Below are positions 25,807-33,833 of a stretch of DNA of 64,000 nt, one piece after another. Positions within the stretch are counted from its first letter, which is position 1. Every line of letters starts with the position of its first letter. The notes beneath the pieces are model-generated. The model did no database searches and was not told where the DNA came from. It saw only the letters and a list, made by a program, of their open reading frames with translations. The position numbers were made by a program, and so were the translations under genes. The stretch covers positions 62,001-126,000 of the forward strand of contig JAEWCQ010000007.1 in the NCBI GenBank assembly GCA_023390555.1. The letters are read 5' to 3'. Origin of the DNA: Bacillota bacterium. GTDB taxonomy: Bacteria; Bacillota; Clostridia; Lachnospirales; Lachnospiraceae.

Positions 25807-27957
25807 TTATTTTTTCTTCTTTCCCACCTTTGTCTTAAGCAGGAACCAGATCGGTGTTGCATTACAAATGGAAGAATACGTACCGCTGGCGATACCGACC
25901 ATCATCGGAAGTGCAAAATCCCGGATGGATGCCACACCAAAGATGTACAACAGCAATACCATCGTAAAGGTTGTGAGAGAAGTATTGATACTTCTTGCAA
26001 GCGTCTGCGTGATACTTCTGTTCGCAACCGCTTCCAGTGTTGCTGCATCTTTGTTGTAGTCGTGCTTGAGATTCTCACGGATACGGTCAAAGATGACAAC
26101 CGTATCATTCATGGAATAACCGATAATCGTAAGCTCACAGGCGATAAACGTACTTCCGACCGGAATACGAAGCAACGCGTAACAGGTAAGTACGACCAAT
26201 ACATCGTGCACCAGGGCAAGAACTGCCGCAGTCGCAAACCGGACATCTTTAAATCGGAACCAGATGTAAATCAAAATCAGAATATTGGCAATTACAACTG
26301 CCCATACCGCATCCCACGTCATCTCTGAGCTGATTGCGGAACTGATATTTGTAGAGGATATGGTGGATTCCTTCACTCCGAATTTATCCTCAAGTGCAGT
26401 GTTCAAAGCTTCACGCTTATCCAGATCAAGGCTCTTTGTCTTAATGACAACTTCCGTTCCGCCTTCTACCTTCTGGAACTGTACATCGTTATCTCCGGTA
26501 GCATCAGCTACGACCGGCAGTACTTTTTCATCCAGCTCGGAAAGCGAGTAGTCTTCACCGAGATCAACCGTAGTTGCGGTACCGCCCATGAATTCCAGAC
26601 TGTAGTTGAGCATTCCGTTTCCCTTCGCATGATTTACACCCATAGCCACGAAACCGGACACGATCAGAACTGCTGAAATTGCAAAAAAGATATATTTATG
26701 GCTGATAAACCGGATTGGCTTGCGTTCTTTGTGCATGCCGTAAAACTTTGCATCTTTAAATCCGACTGCATAAAATGCATTCAAAATCAGTTTTGCGATC
26801 ACCAGTGCAGTGAACATGGACAGGATTACACCAATTGCCAGTGTGTATGCAAATCCCTTTACCGTGCCGCTGCCCTTAATTGCAAGCACCACAGCCGCAA
26901 TCAGGGTTGTGGTATTACCGTCTATAATTGCTGTCAGTGCCTTGTGGAAACCTGTCTTAATCGAACTCAGAACTGTCCTGCCCGCCGCTATCTCTTCCCG
27001 GATACGTGCAAAAATGATAACGTTGGCATCCACCGCCATACCGATCGACAGGATAATACCCGCGATACCGGGCAGCGTCAGTGTTACTTCAAACAGATAG
27101 ATGACCGCAACTACCACTGCAGAGTAGATTGCAAGTGCAAGTGTTGCTGCAAGACCAGGAATCCAGTAATAAGAAATCATGAACACAGCAATTAAAGCAA
27201 GTCCGACAACCGCTGCCTTTAAAGAGGTCTCTATTGCCTCATTGCCAAGCTGTGCGCCCACTACCTGAGACTGCAGTTCTTCCAGTTCCAGAGAAAGCGA
27301 ACCGATACGGATGGAAGAAGCGAGTTCTTCTGCCTCATCGTAACTGCTCATACCGGAAATCTGTGCCTTACCGCCGGTAATGGCTTCCTCAACCGTCGGA
27401 TTACTGATTGTCTGATCGTCGTATACGATCGGGCACTGATTTCCGACATTGGCTGCGGTAATTTCCGCAAACTTCTCCGCACCTTCATCGGTCAGTGTCA
27501 GCTCCACCACGTATTCCTTGTTGTTCATGCTGTTATTGACCGTTGCTGCCTGTGCATCCGCCACATCTTCACCGGTCATGTATACATTGCCGTCCGGATC
27601 CTGGAATTCAAGGGAACCCGGCTTACCGAGGTCTTCCAGAATCTCATTTGCATCGGTTACCCCAGGAATCTCTACCGTAATACGGTCACTGCCTTCCTGG
27701 TATACGGCTGCCTCCGTACTGTAACTCTCGACACGTTTCTGCAGCTTGTAAATCGTGTCACTCATCTGCTCTGAGGTAGGGTTGTCCGTTACTACCTGAT
27801 ACGTAATACTGACACCACCCGCAAGATCCAGACCCAATTTGATGTTCTTACCTTCTCCTGCTCCTGTGGAAGAAAGAATGATGGACGCATAATATGCAAG
27901 TCCGGCTAATGCCACAACGACGGCGGCAATGATTGCAAAGCCTTTACTTTTCTTCAT
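25807..27957 (-). CDS. secDF: Fused SecD-SecF protein translocase subunit
   Basis: A single polypeptide of 716 residues joining SecD and SecF, which use the proton gradient to help pull exported proteins through SecYEG. The SecD half has a signal-anchor helix, GLDLAGGVSITYQVV, an extracytoplasmic P1-like domain and a six-helix bundle with GIILSIGMAVDANVIIFARIRE. The SecF half starts near 420 and repeats the pattern (LEFMGGTATTVDLGE, IIGYSMNDTVVIFDRIREN). The start at 27957 is chosen because GGAGAGG stands upstream; an earlier ATG has no ribosome site and abuts the previous gene. It follows the SCIFF maturase by 22 bases, an arrangement common in Clostridia. Confidence 0.95.
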   Translation of the reverse strand: MKKSKGFAIIAAVVVALAGLAYYASIILSSTGAGEGKNIKLGLDLAGGVSITYQVVTDNPTSEQMSDTIYKLQKRVESYSTEAAVYQEGSDRITVEIPGVTDANEILEDLGKPGSLEFQDPDGNVYMTGEDVADAQAATVNNSMNNKEYVVELTLTDEGAEKFAEITAANVGNQCPIVYDDQTISNPTVEEAITGGKAQISGMSSYDEAEELASSIRIGSLSLELEELQSQVVGAQLGNEAIETSLKAAVVGLALIAVFMISYYWIPGLAATLALAIYSAVVVAVIYLFEVTLTLPGIAGIILSIGMAVDANVIIFARIREEIAAGRTVLSSIKTGFHKALTAIIDGNTTTLIAAVVLAIKGSGTVKGFAYTLAIGVILSMFTALVIAKLILNAFYAVGFKDAKFYGMHKERKPIRFISHKYIFFAISAVLIVSGFVAMGVNHAKGNGMLNYSLEFMGGTATTVDLGEDYSLSELDEKVLPVVADATGDNDVQFQKVEGGTEVVIKTKSLDLDKREALNTALEDKFGVKESTISSTNISSAISSEMTWDAVWAVVIANILILIYIWFRFKDVRFATAAVLALVHDVLVVLTCYALLRIPVGSTFIACELTIIGYSMNDTVVIFDRIRENLKHDYNKDAATLEAVANRSITQTLARSINTSLTTFTMVLLLYIFGVASIRDFALPMMVGIASGTYSSICNATPIWFLLKTKVGKKKK

Positions 27958-27979
27958 GTTCTTTTCCTCTCCTGCTTTC

Positions 27980-29341
27980 TTATTCTTCTTCATCCGCGCA
28001 AGCGGCCTTTATCATAATCGCGCATTCCACACGTTTTTTCTGCAATGCACAGCCGATATCATAGGCATTATGAATATCCCCATGAAAATTATAGGAGTTG
28101 GCAGCGCACCCTCCGCTGCAGTAAAATCTTGCAAAACACTCCCGGCATTTTGGCTTGGCATATACATTACACCCCTTAAATTCATCGCAGATATCGGTAC
28201 GCTTCACTCCATTAAACACATCACCGAGCAGGAATTTATCATTTCCCACAAACTGGTGACACGGATAGAGATCCCCCCATGGAGTGACCGCGAGATATTC
28301 GGTTCCGGAACCACATCCGGAGAGACGTTTTGCAACACAGGGACCGCCCTCGAGATCGATCATAAAATGGAAGAAGTTAAAGTCTCTTCCTTCTCTTTTG
28401 CGCTTTACCATCTCCACTGCAAGATTGTCATACTCTTCAAACAGCTGCGGTAAATCTTCCTCCCGAATGGCATAATCATCGGTCTCCTGCGCAACAACGG
28501 GTTCCACGGATATCTGCTCAAACCCGAGATCTGCAAGATGAAGTACATCTTTGGAAAAATCGAGATTATGATGCGTAAAAGTCCCTCTGACATAATAGTT
28601 GTTCTGATCACGGCTGTCCGCAAATTTCTGGAATTTCGGTACTATCGTTTCATAACTGCCCTGTCCTCCGCGGAACGGTCTCATATAATCATGAACATCT
28701 TTTCTTCCATCTATACTCAAGACTACATTTGCCATTTCCCGGTTGGCAAATTCCATAATCTCATCATTCAAAAGCACTCCGTTGGTCGTTAAGGTAAAAC
28801 GGAACTTTTTATTGTGAAGCTTTTCCTGCTCCCGCCCATACGCAACCAGATCTTTGACAACCTGAAAGTTCAGGGTCGGTTCTCCTCCAAAGAAATCCAC
28901 TTCCAGATTCCTGCGGTTGCCGGAATTGGCAATCAGAAAATCCAGTGATGCTTTCCCGACTTCATAGGACATCAGCGCTCTTCTTCCGTGATATTCCCCC
29001 TCTTCCGCGAAACAATATCTGCACGCAAGATTACAATCATGGGCAATGTGGAGGCAAAGTGCCTTTACCACAGTTTCACGCTTTTTAAAATCCGTGATAT
29101 AGTCCTCATATTCATCCTCTGTGAACAGTTCCTGATTTGCTTTTAATTCTTCTATTTCTTCGAGGGCTTCGCCAATCTCAGCCTCGTCATACTTGTCCTT
29201 AAGATTCTCTAAAATGGTACTGCGATCCGCCCCTTCGTATAACGCAATCACATCATATGTAACATCATCCACGATATGAATCGCACCACTGTTAACATCC
29301 AGGACAATATTATAGCCGTTATTTTTATACTGATGAACCAC
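27980..29341 (-). CDS. scfB: SCIFF peptide radical-SAM maturase
   Basis: A radical S-adenosylmethionine enzyme of about 453 residues that installs thioether crosslinks in the SCIFF precursor encoded just upstream. The core motif CX3CX2C is in HDCNLACRYCFAEEG, followed by FFGGEPTLNF. The C-terminal SPASM domain supplies further cluster cysteines (LSGCGSGTEYLA, LYPCHQF, CRECFARFYCSGGCAANSY). The start is set at a GTG (29341) giving M-VHQYKNNGYNIVLDVNSG as in the family, with AAAGAGG about ten bases upstream. An in-frame ATG at 29392 falls inside a hairpin and lacks a ribosome site. Confidence 0.93.
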   Translation of the reverse strand: MVHQYKNNGYNIVLDVNSGAIHIVDDVTYDVIALYEGADRSTILENLKDKYDEAEIGEALEEIEELKANQELFTEDEYEDYITDFKKRETVVKALCLHIAHDCNLACRYCFAEEGEYHGRRALMSYEVGKASLDFLIANSGNRRNLEVDFFGGEPTLNFQVVKDLVAYGREQEKLHNKKFRFTLTTNGVLLNDEIMEFANREMANVVLSIDGRKDVHDYMRPFRGGQGSYETIVPKFQKFADSRDQNNYYVRGTFTHHNLDFSKDVLHLADLGFEQISVEPVVAQETDDYAIREEDLPQLFEEYDNLAVEMVKRKREGRDFNFFHFMIDLEGGPCVAKRLSGCGSGTEYLAVTPWGDLYPCHQFVGNDKFLLGDVFNGVKRTDICDEFKGCNVYAKPKCRECFARFYCSGGCAANSYNFHGDIHNAYDIGCALQKKRVECAIMIKAACADEEE

Positions 29342-29384
29342 TACAATATTTCCTCTCTTTCCCGTTTTCTTTGAACGAACAAAT

Positions 29385-29408
29385 GACCGCACGCCTGAGC
29401 GAACGGTC
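29385..29408 (-). promoter_or_regulatory. Hairpin between SCIFF peptide and maturase genes
   Basis: GACCGTTCGC-tcag-GCGTGCGGTC on the minus strand: ten positions, one T-T mismatch and one wobble, followed by ATTTGTTCGTT. It could be a leaky terminator or message-protecting stem that lowers maturase relative to peptide. Confidence 0.6.
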
Positions 29409-29440
29409 GTCTGGGTTCTGTTATGTATTTCGTCTGCTGC

Positions 29441-29584
29441 TTATTTGCAGTTCTCACATGTCTGGTTTCCTACGGTACAGGAAGTCTTACATGCAGACTG
29501 GCAGGAAGTCTGACATTCGCCGCATCCGCCTTTTTTTACTGTATTCTGTAATTTTCTTGTATTCAATGTTTTTACATGTTTCAT
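29441..29584 (-). CDS. scfA: SCIFF ribosomally made precursor peptide
   Basis: A 47-residue peptide with the near-invariant SCIFF sequence MKHVKTLNTRKLQNTVKKGG followed by a Cys-rich core (CGECQTSCQSACKTSC, then TVGNQTCENCK). The family is defined by six cysteines in about forty-five residues. Here there are seven: the usual six plus Cys46 in the extra C-terminal residues. Radical-SAM crosslinking of such cysteines to nearby residues is established for the family; the biological role is unresolved. The ATG is preceded by AAAGGAG eight bases upstream. The peptide has its own promoter and is separated from the maturase by a hairpin. Confidence 0.95.
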   Translation of the reverse strand: MKHVKTLNTRKLQNTVKKGGCGECQTSCQSACKTSCTVGNQTCENCK

Positions 29585-29616
29585 AATGATTTCTCCTTTC
29601 AAAAATACCTTTAGAT

Positions 29617-29625
29617 AGTATAACA
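29617..29625 (-). promoter_or_regulatory. Extended -10 promoter of scfA
   Basis: TGT-TATACT on the minus strand, predicting a leader of about 26 bases. A perfect 14-bp palindrome TTTCGCATGCGAAA (29653-29666) lies about 30 bases further upstream and could be a regulator site. Confidence 0.55.
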
Positions 29626-29673
29626 CATACCATTCATGAAGAAAAGCATTTTTTTCGCATGCGAAAGCGGTTC

Positions 29674-30057
29674 CTAGCTTAGCATTCCCCCTGCTGTTCC
29701 GGCTGCCACACACAGGATAAATGTTGTTGCAAAATGCAGCATATCATTCTCCAGACCCCTGTGCAGAATCAGAGAAATGATGATCAGAATCAGGAAGTAG
29801 ATGGCACCTAAAACTGCCCCCCACATGAATTTCCGCACCTTGAGTATCTTGCCGGCCAGAAATCCTCCCGCAAAACCGATCAGAATATAAATTGCAATGA
29901 CCGCAATATTGACCACAGTCTCACTTAATTCAAATTTGTAGAGCAATGCTGCCAGAATCACAAGGCAGATGCCTGTCAGGATATACATAACAAGCAATAT
30001 TTTCAGAACTGATACCGCCGGTGTTTTTCCGATCTGCTTTCCACTGTTTTTTTCCAT
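29674..30057 (-). CDS. Small clostridial membrane protein, TIGR04086-like
   Basis: A 127-residue protein with four predicted membrane helices (LKILLVMYILTGICLVILAALL; VVNIAVIAIYILIGFAGGFLAG; WGAVLGAIYFLILIIISLIL; FATTFILCVAAGTAGG). Its size, Gly-rich helices and position directly upstream of the SCIFF gene match the TIGR04086 family found in this neighbourhood in many Clostridia. The function is unknown. The ATG at 30057 is preferred over a GTG two codons earlier because AGGAGG stands eight bases before it. Confidence 0.82.
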   Translation of the reverse strand: MEKNSGKQIGKTPAVSVLKILLVMYILTGICLVILAALLYKFELSETVVNIAVIAIYILIGFAGGFLAGKILKVRKFMWGAVLGAIYFLILIIISLILHRGLENDMLHFATTFILCVAAGTAGGMLS

Positions 30058-30162
30058 ATCCACACCCTCCTCTATCCATAACTATGAGAAATAGGAAAAG
30101 ATTATTACGAATTCTTCGGAATTTGTGAAATATAGAAAAACTTCCCTTCTGCCAGTCCATCT

Positions 30163-31056
30163 TTACCAGGTACAGGTATAGCGGTCAAAGAGCTGTTCAT
30201 CCTCCAGAATTGTTTCCGTACGGACAAATCCGAGCTTCCTGGCCAGTGCCGCAGATGCCCTGTTCTCCGTTTGGATCAGGCAGTTCAGCTCCCGATACTC
30301 CAGATGCTCTTTTGCGTAGGCGATGATTGCGCTGCAGACTTCATACGCATACCCTTTTCGTTGGTAAGGGACTGCTACTGCATAGCCGAGTTCCAGTATA
30401 TAGACACCGTGCAGTTCTCTGTTCTCCAATCCGGCACGCCCGATCAGTGCCTTTGTTTCGCGGTCAAAGACCAGCCACATCCCGTAGCCGTAAAACCCAT
30501 ACATATGCTCGATATATGCTTTCTGATAAGCCTCTTCCTCCGCACGACTGTACAGAGGTTCCATATATTCTGTCATATGCTCCTGCCCGTACATTGCAAA
30601 CAGCTCATCCAGATCCTCCAGTGTCAGCTCCCGCACCGTACACCGCTCCGTGCTTAGAATTGTCCATGGAAGTCTGTGATATCTGCGCCAGATACGCTCT
30701 GCAAACGCAAAATCCACTCCGTCAAAATCCTCGACAAGCACCGGACTGTTCATCAGACTTTCTTCCGGATAACACGGATTGCGGTATGCAAAGACGGCGA
30801 TCTGATTTTCTCCTGCTTCGTCTATGGCTGCATCTGTCGCTCCAATGGCAGCAGCCTCCTGCGTCCCGTACCCATTCTGCCGCAGCTTCTCAGCAAACCC
30901 ATAGCGGTCTTTTTTTGAAATACACAGAACCGCTACTTCATGCAAAATCAGGCTCTCGCAGAATTCTTTCACACCAGGCGCCGCCATTCCCGTAATTTCC
31001 AACTCTTCCCGATAGAAGACAACTGCCTTCATCTGATTGAAAAATTCTTTTTTCAT
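30163..31056 (-). CDS. GNAT N-acetyltransferase with HAD-like N-terminal domain
   Basis: A 297-residue two-part protein. Residues about 140-297 form a RimJ/RimL-type GNAT domain (TVRELTLEDLDELFAMYGQEH, LIGRAGLENRE, LELGYAVAVPYQRKGYA with the acetyl-CoA loop, LNCLIQTENRASAALARKLGF). Residues 1-130 resemble a degenerate HAD domain: AVVFYREELE replaces the DxDG nucleophile motif, followed by GVKEFCESL, VLCISKKDRYGFAEKLRQNG and AAIGATDAAIDEA. The catalytic Asp pair is missing, so phosphatase activity is not expected. The acceptor of acetylation is unknown. It is a single gene at the start of a divergent pair. Confidence 0.82.
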   Translation of the reverse strand: MKKEFFNQMKAVVFYREELEITGMAAPGVKEFCESLILHEVAVLCISKKDRYGFAEKLRQNGYGTQEAAAIGATDAAIDEAGENQIAVFAYRNPCYPEESLMNSPVLVEDFDGVDFAFAERIWRRYHRLPWTILSTERCTVRELTLEDLDELFAMYGQEHMTEYMEPLYSRAEEEAYQKAYIEHMYGFYGYGMWLVFDRETKALIGRAGLENRELHGVYILELGYAVAVPYQRKGYAYEVCSAIIAYAKEHLEYRELNCLIQTENRASAALARKLGFVRTETILEDEQLFDRYTCTW

Positions 31057-31163
31057 TCTCTCTTTACGAACTCCGTTTTTTCTTATATGATAGGAAGCGG
31101 AACAGCTGTTTCAGGCATCTGGCAGTCCGCCTGTCAATTATAGTAATATTTTACGGCTGTTTT

Positions 31164-31183
31164 GTCCATGCTGATTCATGGAC
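31164..31183. promoter_or_regulatory. Inverted repeat upstream of the cyclophilin gene
   Basis: GTCCATG-ctgatt-CATGGAC, a perfect 7-bp dyad 28 bases before the start codon. It could be an operator or a 5' stabilising hairpin. Confidence 0.45.
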
Positions 31184-31211
31184 GAAGAAAAAAAGAAAAG
31201 AGGAATAGAAC

Positions 31212-31733
31212 ATGGCACAGAATCCAGTTGTTACATTTGAAATGGAAAATGGGGACATTATGAAGGCTGAATTATATCCGGAAATCGCGCCGAACACCGT
31301 CAATAACTTTCTCAGTCTGGCAGGAAGCGGATTTTATGACGGACTTATTTTTCACCGTGTGATCAATGGCTTTATGATTCAGGGCGGTGACCCGCAGGGA
31401 ACCGGTACAGGAGGTCCTGGATATGGAATTAAAGGAGAATTTGCACAGAACGGTATAAAAAATGATTTCAGACACTCTGCCGGCGTATTATCCATGGCAC
31501 GCTCCATGATGCCGAATTCAGCAGGCTCACAGTTTTTTATCATGCATAAGGACGCTCCGCACTTAGACGGTGCATATGCGGCTTTCGGACAGATTACAGA
31601 AGGAATGGATATCGTTGACAAGATTGCAACGGTCCGGACTGATTACTCTGATCGTCCGCTGGAGGAGCAGAAACTGAAATCCGTTACCGTTGAAACCTTT
31701 GGTGTTGATTATCCGGAACCGGAGAAATGCTAA
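31212..31733 (+). CDS. Cyclophilin-type peptidyl-prolyl isomerase
   Basis: A 173-residue cytoplasmic cyclophilin (no signal peptide) that speeds proline isomerisation in folding proteins. Core motifs: NTVNNFLSLAGSGFYDGLIFHRVINGFMIQGGDP, with the catalytic Arg in FHRV; GTGTGGPGYGIKGEF; LSMARSMMPNSAGSQFFI; and HLDGAYAAFGQITEGMDIVD. GAGG stands eight bases before the ATG. Its TAA stop overlaps the TAG stop of the convergent mrp gene, leaving no room for a terminator between them. Confidence 0.95.
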   Translation: MAQNPVVTFEMENGDIMKAELYPEIAPNTVNNFLSLAGSGFYDGLIFHRVINGFMIQGGDPQGTGTGGPGYGIKGEFAQNGIKNDFRHSAGVLSMARSMMPNSAGSQFFIMHKDAPHLDGAYAAFGQITEGMDIVDKIATVRTDYSDRPLEEQKLKSVTVETFGVDYPEPEKC

Positions 31734-32578
31734 TTTCCCCAGTTCTGGATTACTTCCACTGCATGATCCATAAACGGATTATCCAGTGTGAAGAACTTTT
31801 CCTCATCTGCCGCCTGGGCAAATGCAGGATCTAACGGCAGTTTTGCGAGGACTTTTGTTCCAAGCTCTGCTGCCGTTTCTTCAATATGGCTTTTCCCGAA
31901 CAGCTGTATTTCTTTTCCGCAATCCGGACATTTCAGATAACTGTAATTTTCTACGACTCCAACGACCGGTATATGCATCATTTCTGCCATGTTATAGGCT
32001 TTCTTTACGATTAACTGAACCAGTTCCTGCGGAGAAGTAACAATTACGATTCCGTCCACCGGAAGTGACTGGAATACAGTCAGCGGTACATCACCGGTTC
32101 CCGGCGGCATATCCACGAACAGATAATCCAGCTTACCCCAGACAACATCTGTCCAGAACTGTTTTACGACACCTGCGATGACCGGGCCTCTCCAGATGAC
32201 CGGAGCATCTTCATTATCGAGAAGAAGATTCACCGACATGATTTTGGTTCCATCCGCCGCAACTGCAGGCTGAATTCCCTGTTCATTGCCGAATGCCTGT
32301 CCATGGATGCCGTACATTTTCGGGATCGAAGGTCCGGTGATATCTGCATCCAGAATGCCGACTTTATATCCTTTTTTAACCATTGCCGTTGCGAGAGATG
32401 CTGTCACAAACGACTTGCCCACGCCACCCTTTCCGCTGACAACGCCGATTACTTTTCCTATGGATGAATAGGCATTTAACGGTTCGATCATGCTCTGTGG
32501 TTCCTTGTGTCCGGAACATCCCTCACAGCTCTCCTGTGAACAAGACGATGCACCGTCACATGTATTTTTATCTGCCAT
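31730..32578 (-). CDS. mrp: Mrp/NBP35-family iron-sulfur cluster carrier ATPase
   Basis: A 282-residue P-loop ATPase with deviant Walker A GVVSGKGGVGKSFV, DADITGPSIPKMYGI, IWRGPVIAGVVKQFW and PPGTGDVPLT. A C-terminal CPDCG motif provides the cluster-bridging CXXC at the dimer interface. The N-terminus is Cys-rich (Cys7, 13, 18, 21), recalling the N-terminal ferredoxin-like segment of NBP35 proteins but with different spacing. It probably carries 4Fe-4S clusters to apo-enzymes. Start 32578 is chosen because GGAGG is eight bases upstream; an earlier in-frame TTG overlaps that site. Confidence 0.93.
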   Translation of the reverse strand: MADKNTCDGASSCSQESCEGCSGHKEPQSMIEPLNAYSSIGKVIGVVSGKGGVGKSFVTASLATAMVKKGYKVGILDADITGPSIPKMYGIHGQAFGNEQGIQPAVAADGTKIMSVNLLLDNEDAPVIWRGPVIAGVVKQFWTDVVWGKLDYLFVDMPPGTGDVPLTVFQSLPVDGIVIVTSPQELVQLIVKKAYNMAEMMHIPVVGVVENYSYLKCPDCGKEIQLFGKSHIEETAAELGTKVLAKLPLDPAFAQAADEEKFFTLDNPFMDHAVEVIQNWGN

Positions 32579-32667
32579 CTTTATTTCCTCCAATTCTTGG
32601 TTTTAACAGGAAAAACACTATTTGCCTTCCTGTTATACTGTGCAATAGTATACCCCAATCTTTTCTT

Positions 32668-33738
32668 TTATTCAATCTTTTCCATGATCTGTTTCAAGGA
32701 CTCCGTATAGGGCTCTCTTGCAATTCCATGCTCGGTTATGATTCCCGCAATCAGATCGTGGTCTGTCACATCAAATGCCGGATTAAAGACTTTGACTCCC
32801 TCCGGTGCCATCCGTTTTTCATACCACATTTCCGTCACTTCTTCTGCCGGTCTCTGTTCGATCTGGATATCCGCCCCCGTTTTCGTATTCCGGTCAATCG
32901 TAGAAGTCGGTGCACAGATATAGACCGGAATATGATATCGTTTTGCCACAGTGGCAACGACAGAGGTTCCTATTTTATTTGCCGTGTCACCATTGGCAGC
33001 CACACGGTCACAGCCTACGAACACCGCCTGCACCCAGCCGTTTTTCATCACCGTCGCCGACATATTGTCACAGATCAGAGTGACATCCACGCCAGAAGCA
33101 TGTAACTCAAAAGAGGTCAGCCGTGCCCCCTGCAAAAGAGGTCTTGTCTCATCCGCAAACACCTTGAACTGATAACCTTTTTCCTGTCCCAGATAGATAG
33201 GAGCCGTCGCGGTTCCGTACTTACTGGTTGCAAGCTGCCCCGCATTGCAGTGTGTCAGGATTCCGTCACCCGGCTTCACCAGTGTCAGCCCGTATTCGCC
33301 GATCTTTCTGCATACTTCGATATCTTCGGTCTGAATTGCAACGGCCTCATTTTTCAGGATCTCTTTGAGCTCTGCAACACCTTTTTCCTTATTTTTCACA
33401 CAGACCGCATCCATCCGGTTTAATGCCCAGGAAAGATTGACTGCGGTTGGTCTCGAAGAATTCAGGTATTCTTTCTGCTTTGTAAATTCCCGGTAGAATT
33501 CTTCATAGTCCTTTGTCTCAATCTGTTTCGCCAGCAGATAGATTCCGAATCCCGCCGCTACACCGATTGCCGGTGCACCACGCACCTGCAGCAGATAAAT
33601 GGCATTCCAGATCTCTTCTGCCGTCTTCAGGCGGATCAGTTCGATCGTACCTGGCAGTCTGGTCTGATCTATAATTTCAATTGCATTTTCCTCATCCAGT
33701 AATGCAACCGTTTTATAATCCATAATTGATTTTTCCAT
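32668..33738 (-). CDS. mtnA: S-methyl-5-thioribose-1-phosphate isomerase
   Basis: A 356-residue enzyme that converts methylthioribose-1-phosphate to methylthioribulose-1-phosphate in methionine salvage. Landmarks: VRGAPAIGVAAGFG, SSRPTAVNLSWALNRM, ILTHCNAGQLATSKYGTA with the catalytic Cys, CDNMSATVM with the catalytic Asp, FVGCDRVAANGDTANKIGT and NPAFDVTDHDLIAGIITEHG. Start 33738 fits the family length; AAGGAAGG stands upstream. No other methionine-salvage gene is nearby, so it may serve a shortened methylthioadenosine route or act on 5-deoxyribose phosphate (inference). Confidence 0.94.
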   Translation of the reverse strand: MEKSIMDYKTVALLDEENAIEIIDQTRLPGTIELIRLKTAEEIWNAIYLLQVRGAPAIGVAAGFGIYLLAKQIETKDYEEFYREFTKQKEYLNSSRPTAVNLSWALNRMDAVCVKNKEKGVAELKEILKNEAVAIQTEDIEVCRKIGEYGLTLVKPGDGILTHCNAGQLATSKYGTATAPIYLGQEKGYQFKVFADETRPLLQGARLTSFELHASGVDVTLICDNMSATVMKNGWVQAVFVGCDRVAANGDTANKIGTSVVATVAKRYHIPVYICAPTSTIDRNTKTGADIQIEQRPAEEVTEMWYEKRMAPEGVKVFNPAFDVTDHDLIAGIITEHGIAREPYTESLKQIMEKIE

Positions 33739-33778
33739 ATTTTTCTTCCTTCCTTTTACTCCGATTCTATGTTCCATC

Positions 33779-33806
33779 TTGATTTTGTATCGGATTGTGC
33801 TATTAT
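33779..33806 (+). promoter_or_regulatory. Promoter of the PHP phosphatase gene
   Basis: TTGATT-16-TATTAT with TG one base before the -10 (extended), 27 bases before the chosen start codon. Confidence 0.6.
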
Positions 33807-33833
33807 TATTGCCAAATGACAAAGGAGTTACCA

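Noticed and set aside
30327..30995. 222-codon plus-strand frame across the GNAT gene
   Set aside because: Shadow frame; the minus-strand protein is recognisable.
32464..33105. 213-codon plus-strand frame across mrp and mtnA
   Set aside because: It crosses two well-supported minus-strand genes and shows no domain.
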